64,000 nucleotides of DNA, from positions 7,316,001-7,380,000 of the forward strand of contig CAVNZM010000002.1 in the NCBI GenBank assembly GCA_963693365.1, given 5' to 3'. Both the position numbers and the translations under genes were made by a program. The stretch's first letter is position 1. Every line of letters begins with the position of its first letter. The DNA comes from Amoebidium appalachense (lineage: Eukaryota > Ichthyosporea). Of this stretch, positions 47,606-58,600 are shown piece by piece. Below the pieces are notes generated by a model. The model was given only the letters and a program-made list of their open reading frames with translations, searched no databases and was not told the origin of the DNA.

Positions 47606-48729
47606 TTGGGGAGGAGAGGTGAGAGCGAATGGGGGGAGGGGGGGGGGGGGGGGCTTTATACCGCACGAAACCATATCCTGAGGGCTGAGTCGAACATTGA
47701 TGTTCCCGTTAGACTTGATGCACAGCCGTTCCCCCAAGACCCCAGTGGATGCAAAGGCGTAGCAGCTGCCACACCCACCCTGGTCCCCAACGGTTTGAAT
47801 GCACCCGCCCAATGCGTGATCCCTCCAATCAAATGAAGCGGGCAAGGCGATTGGCTGTTGAGCCTCCACCCAACCCAAATTCCAACCGAGGCCGTGCAAA
47901 TCTAAATTCGATACGTGGTTTTCATTGGCTAGTGCGGCCCAGTCGCGCTCAAATTGGTCCAATGGGATGAGCCGACGGACGGGCACATGACCGTCTGGGC
48001 CAATCGGAACCTCGGCTCTCCTAATTGGTGCATTTGGTTAGTACTGGCTCTTTTTATTTGCCTAGTTTGCCTTCCACGAAAACTTGGGTGTACGGTACCG
48101 ATAACACCGATAGTTTCTGAAAATCCTATTATGTGGTGTAACGTATCTGAAAATTAACATTGTGGTGTAACTTTCTACTTCGGCGGTGAAATTAATTGAT
48201 GAACTAATTAATTAAGTAGTGGTTTTTGGTATGTACTTGCAGGATGGCAGGAGGCCTAGGGGCCTAAGGGGGAGCGGCATATACCCCATAGTATAACCAT
48301 TATTAGTATTACCATAGTAACTCAGTTCATGATTGGTCCTCTCCCTCTCCCCCCCCCCCTCTCCCCCCCACCCCCCTCCCTCCCTCCCCTCCGCCCTCAA
48401 AAAAAAAAAAAAAAAAAAAAAAGAGGGAGGTGGGGAGGGGGGAGGGGAGGGGGGGGGGGGGGGGGGGGAGGGGAGGGGAGAAAGAAATGAAAATGAAAAA
48501 GAAAAATTACAACTCCAGAACTCCTGGTGTATTTCAGTGATACAAATTCCATAATTCTTCACAGAGGGCCACCAAAACACCACAGCCTCACTCACCATGT
48601 GGAAGTGCTGTCGCTGTTTACGGCCTGGGCCAGTGCCCTCCACTCGTCATCACCAGCCGTAGGCCCAGACACAGCCTGCGTGGTTAACAGGGCTAGAAGG
48701 CACACACCAGTGGTCACCTGATTGTTCAT
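41667..48729 (-). CDS. anchored C1A cysteine protease with TSP1 and duplicated Cys-rich domain
   Basis: Eight exons (48729-48596, 48020-47662, 47074-46806, 46032-45852, 45268-45186, 44590-44399, 43646-43194 and 42239-41667) are all GT-AG with matching phases, giving 747 residues. Order: signal peptide (1-22); short propeptide; papain-family domain (about 104-342); TSP1 repeat (354-400, WGSWGSC and CSASCGRG); two copies of an unrecognised six-cysteine domain (about 430-545 and 580-685); hydrophobic C-terminus (about 722-743). The catalytic set is complete: oxyanion Gln125, nucleophile Cys131 (QGGCGSCYAF), His292 (GGHAM) and Asn308 (KNSWG). Tyr after the nucleophile and LSPQDMVSC recall cathepsin C, while NGPVQMGIRVFSDF recalls cathepsin B. 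The protein should enter the secretory pathway and stay attached by a transmembrane or GPI-type tail, perhaps binding matrix or glycans through TSP1; substrate and site are inference. Alternative: the tail is not an anchor and the protein is released. Confidence 0.92.
42255..42775. repeat. poly-G tracts in protease intron 7 (poly-C on the sense strand)
   Basis: G-rich at 42275-42300, 42460-42620 and 42661-42724, then a poly-C run at 42774-42806 on the plus strand. Most, but not all, homopolymers are C on the coding strand. Confidence 0.8.
42313..42420 (-). repeat. poly-C-bounded intronic repeat (protease intron 7)
   Basis: Read on the minus strand this copy runs from GGATGGGTACTACTTATGAT to GGCAACACATTCT and is followed by poly-C, the same order as in NC2-alpha introns. 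It is therefore in the sense direction of this gene too. Confidence 0.65.
43070..43170. repeat. poly-T/poly-G tract near the protease exon 7 donor
   Basis: T run followed by G runs (43071-43167), about 25 bp into the intron after exon 7. Confidence 0.85.
43690..45370. repeat. poly-G tracts flanking protease exons 5 and 6
   Basis: G-rich at 43708-43760, 43859-43960 (T24 then G-rich), 44278-44335, 44635-44655, 44731-44880, 45020-45160 and 45290-45363. On the coding strand these are C-rich tracts upstream of the acceptors of exons 5-7. Confidence 0.85.
45430..46420. repeat. (TG)n and poly-G tracts in protease introns 3 and 4
   Basis: TG (45436-45500), G-rich (45540-45590 and 45808-45840), then intron 3 tracts at 46141-46245 and 46340-46405. 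Confidence 0.85.
46083..46136 (-). repeat. poly-C-bounded intronic repeat, partial copy (protease intron 3)
   Basis: Fragment matching the 5' half of the family on the minus strand: GGGCCCGCTTATGATGCC, then CATACTTTGTCATGC. Weak on its own; assigned by position next to poly-G. Confidence 0.4.
46655..46812. repeat. about 35-bp tandem repeat with CArG boxes at the exon 3 donor
   Basis: Four units spaced 33-37 bp carry CCTTATATGG (46671), CCATATATGG (46708), CCAAATATGG (46741) and CCATTTATAG (46778). The first three fit the SRF/MADS site CC(A/T)6GG. The linking phrase CTCACCTTAATC is the reverse complement of the real exon 3 donor at 46804-46810, so the array repeats splice-donor-like sequence into the intron. 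Confidence 0.75.
47110..47660. repeat. protease intron 2: poly-C, (CA)n and poly-G tracts
   Basis: Poly-C/CA on the plus strand at 47110-47222, then G-rich at 47388-47427, 47570-47604 and 47630-47653. Both polarities occur in this intron. Confidence 0.8.
48348..48480. repeat. protease intron 1: poly-C, poly-A and poly-G
   Basis: C-rich (48349-48390), A23 (48400-48422) and G-rich (48427-48478) in succession. Confidence 0.85.
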
Positions 48730-48812
48730 ACGAGGTGAGGGTTAGCGCCACACACATGCACAAACACACGCACACACATGCACACAAATAAAATGCACAC
48801 GCAGCTGTGCAT

Positions 48813-48855
<43 letters not shown>

Positions 48856-49935
48856 CACATGAGTGCACACCGTGCACATGCACGTGCACACGCACGCACA
48901 CACACACACACAAACGTGCGCGCACACGCACAAGCGCACACACCTGACACACAAACACATACACATGACACACCGTACCAAGCCAAACACTTGAACACCA
49001 ACATTAGATATGGTGAACACCTTAAACTATTTCATGGACGGCACAACGGAGAAATGGGCTTGAACTAGGGCTTGAACTAGGGGTTGTTGCACGTTTCTGC
49101 TCCATATGTGACTAATCAAGCACGTACCTTGGAAGTTGAGGTACCCGTGGCCATTTTCGGACCGCTCATGGTATCGTGACGGGGCACCTTGAGCCTTCAA
49201 GTGGTGCATGCCCTATCAATATTTTTTGTAGCTTCTGAACCCGTATGAGTATGAGGGTAGCGTTTCAAACTGTTTGTTGTGTCTAAATTCAGGGTCTTCC
49301 CTCCCTGCTGATAGGAAGCCCGGCCAAGTTGCAAAAAAAATAGTGCGCTCTTTCAAAATTTCATCAAGAGGTGAGCTGACAATGGCCGTTCAAGGAAGGC
49401 GAAGGGACTTGTCTCGAATGTAGCTACATCAATCTGCAGCTGAGTTCTAGGCAAGAATAAAAAAGAACCGATTGATTGTTTATCGAGTCCCGCTGTAAAG
49501 TTTTTGTAATATAGATCTTTAACAGTGTAAAATAAAGTGGAAAAATGATTATTCTTGCGCGTGCTCCCAATAAATATACTACTGTCACAGAAGGAAGGGG
49601 TGCCCATTCCCAGCATGCATGCGTACTGTTCTTTGAGCCTCGGTTGCCGTTCGAAATCCGGTGCGCATTGATTGAACATGAATTTCGCGCCAAATAATCG
49701 AACCAATTAGTAGTCACATTTTGTGTATTATTTTGGTTACTATGAGATTACATCATTTCCACGAGAGTTTTAGCCAATCAACAAATGCGAATAGATTTCA
49801 ATAGATTGGGGGTCTACTGCACTCTGTAGGATCGAAAAAACACACGCATATGGTATGGATTGGTACAGGCCACATACGGACGCATAAACGCGCAACGCAC
49901 ACATGTACTTACATACACTCATACAAGCTACTCAC
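48730..49935. other. (CA)n block, then unique DNA upstream of the protease gene
   Basis: CA/CGCA repeats at 48750-48965; 48970-49935 is unique. It should hold the protease promoter. A 117-codon minus-strand frame (49353-49706) has no recognised domain. Confidence 0.4.
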
Positions 49936-49939
49936 ACAG

Positions 49940-49956
49940 GCATTCAAACACACACG

Positions 49957-50011
<55 letters not shown>

Positions 50012-50240
50012 GCACGCGCGCATACGCACACACGCAGATATACACACGCGGTATACACACAGTCACATCGGTATCACACACAGTTACAAGTACACGCATG
50101 CACACACATGCGCACCGTGTGACGAACACAACACACATGTGCATACACCCATCCACGCACATCCAGAGTGAGAGAGAGAGACCAGAGAGAGATCCAGAGA
50201 GAGAGAAAGGGAGGGAAAGAGAAAGAGAGGGGCATGGGGG

Positions 50241-50309
<69 letters not shown>

Positions 50310-50318
50310 AGAGAGATC

Positions 50319-50356
<38 letters not shown>

Positions 50357-50465
50357 GAGAGACTGCAAAAGAGAGAACGAGGGAGACAAGGGGGGAGGGG
50401 GGGGGGGAGGGCTGAGAGGGGCCCGGGGAAGGGGGGGGTGGGGGAGGGGAAGAGTGAGAGAGAAT

Positions 50466-50497
<32 letters not shown>

Positions 50498-50690
50498 CTC
50501 GGAGACAGAGAAAGATTTGAAAGAGAGAGAGGGTCCAAGAGCCTGAGAGAGAGAGGGAGGGCGGGGGGGGGGGAAGATAGCTCTAGAGAAAGATCAAAAG
50601 CCTCGGGGCTCACCAGAGAAAGAGAGAAAGGGGGGGGGGGGGGGGGGGGGGGGGGGAAGAGAAAGAGAGAGATCTGAGAAAGAGAGAGAG

Positions 50691-50740
<50 letters not shown>

Positions 50741-50814
50741 CAAAAAAACGGGGTGTGTGTGTGTGTGTGTGTGTGCAAAGATCCGAGACTGTGGTGGCAG
50801 GGTGTGCGTGGGTT

Positions 50815-50865
<51 letters not shown>

Positions 50866-50870
50866 TTTTG
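49940..50870. repeat. (CA)n, (GA)n, (TA)n, (TG)n and poly-G block
   Basis: CA (49950-50035), GA-rich purine tract (50168-50745) with a short (TA)n (50695-50720), TG (50753-50775) and an uninterrupted G run of about 46 nt (50818-50863). Confidence 0.9.
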
Positions 50871-51334
50871 TTTACAATCGGTACTGCGCAAAACAATACT
50901 TATACGCAAGTAGTACAGTTAACATAGAAGACAGAAAGAGAATTGTTCACGGTGACTAACTATTAGGGCCGTGGGATGTGTGTGTCTTTGTATGTGCGTG
51001 TGTGTGTTTGTGTGGTGGTGGTGGTGGTGTGTGTGTGTGTGTGCGTGTGTGTGTTTGGTGGTGGTGTTGGTGGTCAGGGGAGGGGTATGTGCAAGCGCAG
51101 GATGACCAATGTTGCGTTATATTATAAGATTAACATCGTCACGCTTTACTTTTCCACCCGCTATGCACAGGCAATCTGCAACACCACTCGGTCGCAAATG
51201 CTATTCGGCTCTACCATCGGATGCCCGCATGCCTGCAGGGCTTTTGGAAGAATGCAGGTCAGCATTAAAATAAAAAACATGATTCGACATTTCGCTGAAT
51301 GAAAAACGCTAAATTTCTTGATGCGGCTTTGTTT

Positions 51335-51376
<42 letters not shown>

Positions 51377-51442
51377 GTTTATGTGTGTGCTTGTGCGTGT
51401 GCGTTTATCTGTATATGCTTGTGTGTGTGTGTGCGTTTATCT

Positions 51443-51482
<40 letters not shown>

Positions 51483-51871
51483 AATGATAAGGAAAGCACA
51501 TACGTGCAACGTCAAAACTACGGATTTTATGATCATGTGGTAACTAGTAGGTGTGCTAGATATCAACATATCTGTATATAGAAAATCGACCACTTCACAA
51601 AACGCTATATAACTATCACATCTCAATATGTAAACTCGCGTGTGACTATGTTATCCACCGTCCTCTCAACTCTCCAACCAAATCTCAAACTTTCCATTTC
51701 CCTTTCCGATAGCTATAGTTAGCCTAAAGAGCTCCACCTAAACAAACACCAAGCATCGACTCAACTCTCCTAACTCATAAAAAGTAAATATTATTTTCCA
51801 ACCGCGCCAAAATCTAACTCCAAAAACCGGATCCAAAAACACCGGAAATCGCCCCATCCTGCCCAACCAAC
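50871..51871. other. 3' flank of the C2H2 gene, with (TG)n tracts
   Basis: TG/TGG repeats at 50980-51075 and 51340-51478; the rest is unique with no gene recognised. Confidence 0.5.
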
Positions 51872-54340
51872 TCACATGGGCATGTCGAAATCCTGTACGA
51901 TTTGCCTTATTTCATCATACAAGTCCTGTGTCAACCCCACCCCCTGCCCGCCCATTCCCATCTGCTGAGTCACCGCAGCGCCGTGCTGAATCAACATCTG
52001 TTCCGGGCCGACTTGCTGACCCGAAAGTATCTGCTCGCCCGGTGGCCCTGTGGGAACACCCCCCACCACCGGGTGCAACATGGGGGAGTGTGCCGTAGAG
52101 AACACGGGTTGGGCCGACCGCTGCTGCTGTAACTGGGCCGGTGGGGGTTGTGGCCGCGGGTGGAGGGCCGCGGGTGTGTGTGCTCCGACCTGTATGGGCA
52201 GATTCACCTGCTGACGGGGTACGATTCGAAGGGGTTGTTGGTTTCCAATGTGGAATTGCATCGATAGGGATGCGTCCGGCTGCCCGCCTGCCGATATTCC
52301 CCCCGGAAGGTGTTGCGGTGGTGGTGGTGGTGGCGGTGGCGGTTGTGGTTGGGATGGGTGTATGGTGATGGTTTGCGGGGGTTGGGATTGCGAATATTGG
52401 ACTATTTGGGTGCCGGCGGGAATGCGTACGTATTGCACCTGACCCGACGGTTGTTGGATCTGCAGCTGAATCGACCCGTCGGGGGCCATTGTTGCGCCCG
52501 TCGCCGTGACGCCCCCGCTCAGGTGCAACGTTTGCACGCCTCCCGAGGTTTGGTCATGCGATTGGTTGCCGATCACGTGGATTATGTTGCCATGGTGATC
52601 GACCACCTGTTGCGTCTGAACCGTCGGTTGCGCCCCCGTGACAACATACTGTTGCCCGTTCTGAACAATAATCTGTTGGTACCCCTCGCCCGGAGAGACG
52701 CCCGCTGCCGCCGCCGTCCTACCCATCACGTGTTGTTGTTGTTGTTGCTGGTGGTGGTGGTGGTGTTGTGGGTGGGTTTGCGGCGGCTGCGTCGCGATCA
52801 TATACGTCCCCCCCCCGCACCTGCGACGGCTTGGAACTGAACGTGTGGGGCGTGTTGAATGGGCTGTGCGTGATGAATCACGTGTATCTGTTGTTGTTGT
52901 TGTTGGTGCTGTTGCATAATCTGCATCTTCTGTTCCTGAAGACCCGCCGCCGCCGCCGCCGACAGCTGCTGGTGCAAAGACTGACCCGAACCGTTTGCTT
53001 GCGGGTCGGAATTGGCAAAACCATACTGCGTGGGGGCCAACTGCATCACGTGACCCGGGCCCAATGGTTGGGGGACGAGCGCAATGTTGCCCGGGGGACG
53101 GGGTGGACGCGCTGCCGCTCAGCGGAACTGACATAACCTGCGATTGGCGGGTTATCATCTGCGCGTGTTGCTGCTGCGACGGGTGCACGTGCACTGGGTG
53201 CCGCTGCGTATCGATCTGCTGAACCGCCTGCACCTGAGCAAACTGCTGCGGCGGCTGCAACACAGACACCTGCTGATACGACACTTGCATGTTTCCCGCG
53301 TGGCCCGGCGCACCCGACGGCGGTGCGTGCAGAACTTGAACCGCCTCCCGCGGTTGGAGCGTTACCACGGGAGCCTGCACATAGGGGGTAGGTTGGATAG
53401 CCAATGGCTGCATGGACACACGTGCAAGAGGTGAAACCATAGGCTCCGCGGGTGTGGATTGGAGTCGACGCGCGGCGCTAACGGGCGGTGCTTGAGTTAG
53501 CGGCTCGGAGAGAGAAGACGCCAGAGACTTCTTACTGTCGGGGTTTTGCGCATTGCTGCCGATTGTGGGCGTCATGTTACCACTTGAAAAACTTGAAGGG
53601 TCGGCTGGTTCGGATTTAGGTTGGAGGCGCAGCGAAGCAGTCGTGCGCCGCCGACGAACCATTTTACCTCCAGGCCCCTGTTGTTGCTGTTGTTGTGTTT
53701 GTTGTTGTTGTTGCTGTGCGTCCGATTGCTGGCTCGGTGGCGGTTGTTGTGGTGTCGCCGGGGTAAATTCCGGCTTGGACTGAACTTCCGCCGATGAAAC
53801 CCCCTGTTGCTGCTGCTGCTGCAGTTGAATTTCAGGGGTAGGATTCCCCCCGGAGTGCTGTTGTTGCAGCGAAAGCTCAAAATTCGCAGCAGTGGTTGCG
53901 ACGGTCATGGGGGAACCGAGGCTGCTGTTTCTCTCCCAACTTGTCGTCTCGCTGTGAACGGGCGTGGGGGCCTGGAGCGACCAATCGCTCTTGGGGGTCG
54001 TTTCGGAAAACTGCGTCGCTTTGCTTGGGTGTTGCTCCGACCCGTACATGTGCGTGCCCGTGTCGGACGGTTCACCGTGCGATTGCAAAGTATCCGAGGT
54101 TCGTTGTTGTTGGCGTGTAGTCTCCATTGGTTTCGGCCCGGATTGTGGCCCTGAAAATGTGGAGCGAGGGAGACGGTGAGTTGTGGTTACAAGTAGAAAG
54201 GTGGATTGAGTATAAGGCGGTTTGCACTATGCAGGCACAGGCAGAAAGAATGGTAGACGTGTGAAAATCGTTCAAACAGCCCAAGCATGTTCGAAAAGGA
54301 CAACAAGCAGCCCCGAGGGGGGGGGGGGGGGGGGGGGGGA

Positions 54341-54379
<39 letters not shown>

Positions 54380-54474
54380 ATAGAAAGCGCTACAGATTAT
54401 GGAGTACACATTCATGGGGAACAACTTAAGGCGGAGTGCAAAGCACACATAAAGAGTATGAATCATATGGTTTG

Positions 54475-54546
<72 letters not shown>

Positions 54547-54623
54547 CCACAGTGCAAAGAAGAGCTTTGCAGTTCACGATACAAGCCAAAACGATGAAAC
54601 AGTAAAATGATCGTGCAACATCA

Positions 54624-54672
<49 letters not shown>

Positions 54673-54947
54673 CGGTGAAGGGGGGAAGGAGTGCTGGGGA
54701 TCCTCATGTATGCGCAAGTGTTTGACATGGCGTCAGGAAACCACACGTTGGGGTGGAGATTGTGAAGAAAAAGATACACATGGTAGCACTTGCTGGAAGG
54801 TTGTTGGGAAAAAGCAAAGAAATCAAGTAGTGTAAGTGTGAGTGTGTGTGTGTGTGCATGGAGAGAGAATTGTGTGGTTGTAAGAAGAGGTGTGTGTGTG
54901 TGTGTGTGTGTGTGTGCATGGAGAAAGAATTGTGTGGTTGTAAGAAG

Positions 54948-54985
<38 letters not shown>

Positions 54986-55269
54986 TGGGGGTGTGTATGG
55001 AGTGAGAGCTGTTTTGTGAGAGCGGAGAACGAGATGTGTGTGTGTGTATCAAGAAAGAGGTGTGTGAGCGTATGAAGACAAAGACGGAAGGGGTGTATGG
55101 AACGACAGATCAGAGAGATAGGTAGGTGGATGAAGATAGAGATGGATGCATGAGAGGAGACAGGTGTGTATGCCCGTTGAGAGAGGGATATGTGTCTGAA
55201 TAAAGAGTGAGGTGTGTGTGATCATCGAAGGTGGGCGTGGCGTGTGTGTGTGTGTGTGTGTGTGCTTTG

Positions 55270-55314
<45 letters not shown>

Positions 55315-55527
55315 GAATCTCTCCCATAAGCAACACATCAGTTCCTACGTTCCCCCCTCCTTCCCCCTCCCCCCCCCCCCACCCCAAAAAAAAAAACAAT
55401 AAATAAATAAACAAATAACTATACACCATCAGTGAAACATGAGCTAAGCAAGAGGTTTTGCTATGTGTGTTTATTAGTGGTAGTGTGTGTGGTGTATGGC
55501 TTGGCCGTGGTAGTGTGTGTTTGTTTC

Positions 55528-55616
<89 letters not shown>

Positions 55617-58600
55617 GGGATAGAGGGAGAGAGAGGGAGAGAGAAAGGGGGGGGATGGAGGGAGGAGGAGGGCAGCACATCAACCCACCTTCACCAGCAG
55701 ACTGTTGCATCTGTGTGGTGGTGGTGTGTTCGGTCTGTCGACCCTGTTCGATTTGGGGCTGTGCCATCTCCACCTGGTCCAGGTGCTGTTGCATAAGTTG
55801 CAATTGCAACAGTTGCTGTTTCGTCGCCTGTTTTTTGCTAGGCAAAACTTTTGCCGTCGGAATATTAGCAGGCGCGGGGGGTGGCGGCGGCGGCGGCGGC
55901 GCAGGCGGGTTTAGAAACATTTCGAGATACTGAACGGGTACGGCTAAGGGAACTAACGCCTGTACGGGGGAGTTGATGTCGACTTGGATGACGACGTGCG
56001 TTTGGCGATGCGGGGAGTGCATTGCCTGCTGCAGGTACTGTAGCGCTAACTGTTGCCTTTCTGGGAAAGGTTTGCTCTCAAAGTTGTTCGATATGATCTG
56101 TTGCGCAGACGTGTTGAGGAGGTTCGCTAATCGGTGATTGGCAAGGATCGGATCGGCGATCGTCGATTGCGCGAGGATACTCGCCGGCGTGTGCGTGTGC
56201 GTTTGCATCTGCCGGTGCGGGGGACCCATCATGGCCAAAGTCGGACAGCTAACCGTGCGGTTGATTGGCTGTTCTCCGATCCCGGTAACCATCGCGCCGG
56301 AAAACTGGTGATTAGGAACCGATCCGGGGATGGAAGGGGCCAATCGAGCCGGCGGGGCAGGCTGTAACTGCTCCAACCCATCTTTGGTCCCGTCCTTTTT
56401 CATTCTCGTTTTACCCCGAAACGAGTGCTTCAACCTTATGTGGTTTCGCAACGAGTTATCGGTCGAGTAAGCACGGGTACACCCCGGCTGTGTGCATGGG
56501 ATGGTTCGTACGTGCTCCTTGGAGCCCCGCCTCGTCCCTTTTCCCTTGGCATCCCCTCGTTCGGGGGACTCCCCCCGAGATACCAACCCATCCCCACCAC
56601 CCGATTCGTGCGCCAGCCCGGACTCATTATCAGCCAGCGAGTGCGTTTCCGATCGCGACGACGGGCTCTCCATCCCAATCGGGTAATTTGCCGATTGTGG
56701 TTCGCTCAGGCCCGTTTTCGCGGCCACCCCAGCCTGCTGCTGGCCTAAAAACATACCCAAACTGGCTGCTAGTGATCGCTCGCTCTCGGCAATCTGTCCG
56801 GAAACCTCGGGAATATGCTGACCCGGCCAGAACATTTTGCCCTTGATCCCCACCGGTCCAGCCCTGGGCTGACGATCGATAAACATTTGGTCATCGTCAG
56901 AGGGGTCCCCTTCGTCGCTGTATTCCATCTCGGTGTCGGCATCATGGGCCCCGACTGTGTGCAATAAGTGATTTGTGAGTTCCTTGTGTTTGATGATATG
57001 TTTTGGTTCCAATGGTGAATGAAGTATAACACACACGCAGAAAAGTGTTGATCGTAAACTGCTGTAAGTTCCATGTATTTGCTATGCTTTGGTCCCAATG
57101 CATGGTGCTCAAGCATGACCCCAACAAAGAAACATGTTCATTCTTTATAGGAGTCCATGTGTGTGTCACTGAAACTATGTAATATTGATGCCATGGTCTA
57201 CATACAAAGGTTGTGAGCGCACACGTGCAGTGTGTGTGTGTGTGTGTGGGGGGAGGGGGGAGGGGGGAGGGGGGGGGGGGGAAGGGAGAGAGGGAGAGAG
57301 GGAGAGAGAGAGTGTGTGTGTGAGCCGGAGAGGGGGGATAGAATGGAGGACGTAGTAAGGAATGTACATCAATTTCGGACAACACAACACAGAGTGCAAC
57401 CGACACATAAGGAGTGTGATGCATAATAAGCAGAGCCCATTCTCAGACACGGGGGAGGGGGGGGGGGGGTTTGGATGCGTCATAAAGTACGAAATACACA
57501 TGAACAACGGACAACACGATGCAGAATGCAAACCATACATAAAGGAGGAGGATGGAAACACATCAGACAGAAAGCTAAATGTTCGGTGGGGAAGCTGGAG
57601 GAAAAGCTTCAAGCTAGAAAAGTTAATGTGAACCGAGAGTTTAGGAGAGTGACATTGTAACGATGAAAACTCCGTTCAGAAATGAATCCAAACAAGCCTT
57701 TCCAGAACAATAGGGAAAGGAAGGAAAAGAAAACACTCTACACGGCCAATCTGTGTTGAGCACATCAGAATTTCACCGTTTCAAAAAGAGAAGGAGCATC
57801 GTTTATTATGATACAGCCAGCTTGCCACATAGATATGAATGTTTTACACATTCACATACACCATGGGTTAACCTGCACGTACAAGTGCATGCATGCACAC
57901 ACACACACACACAATGCACACAAACAAATGATGCGCGTGTGTGTGCGTGTCTCTGTGTGAGGGGAGGAGGGAAAGGGGGGGCGAGCGGGGGAGGGGGAGC
58001 ACCCCCCCCCCCCCCCCCAACACACACACTCACACACGCACATGCCCATGCAAGCACTACCACACACATACACCTAAACAGGCCCTTACACATGCACAAG
58101 AGAAGGCTGTGTCACACAACACCACCTTACCATACCCTTTCAGTTACTACAAACACACCACTATTACTCTCCTGTTCAAATGTGGTGCAGAAACGACCCA
58201 AAACACACTCCCAGGCTCAGATACTTTAAGAAACATACAGATACCACAAAACTAATGATAAGCAGCAGTACCACGTTCCCTCCCAGAAAACTCATATCGC
58301 CTAAGCTAGAAAAACGGGAGCAGGAGAGCGTCCAACCCACGGTGAAGTGAGCAAGGGAGGGAAGCCACTCAATCACGGATTTAGAAAAAAACCATAGAGA
58401 CGAAAAAAACGAAGAGAGCAAAAGACAAGGTGTCGTCCTTGGCTGGGAAAGACACGTAGGTTCAAGAGGCCCGCGGAATACACAAAAATCAAGGTTTGGT
58501 GTCTAAAAAGCAAACCTGTAATTGCCGTGGGCAATCACTAGGTACCACGAAAAGCAACACCAACAAAACGAAACCGTCAACGTATGCAACTCAAACCGCA

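Noticed and set aside
49353-49706. 117-codon minus-strand frame between the protease and C2H2 genes
   Set aside because: No domain, signal or splice evidence; it lies where the protease promoter is expected.
54841-55000. CRISPR-like alternation of repeats in the C2H2 gene intron
   Set aside because: The repeated module is TG microsatellite plus a short duplicated phrase, without unique equal-length spacers, and the genome is eukaryotic.
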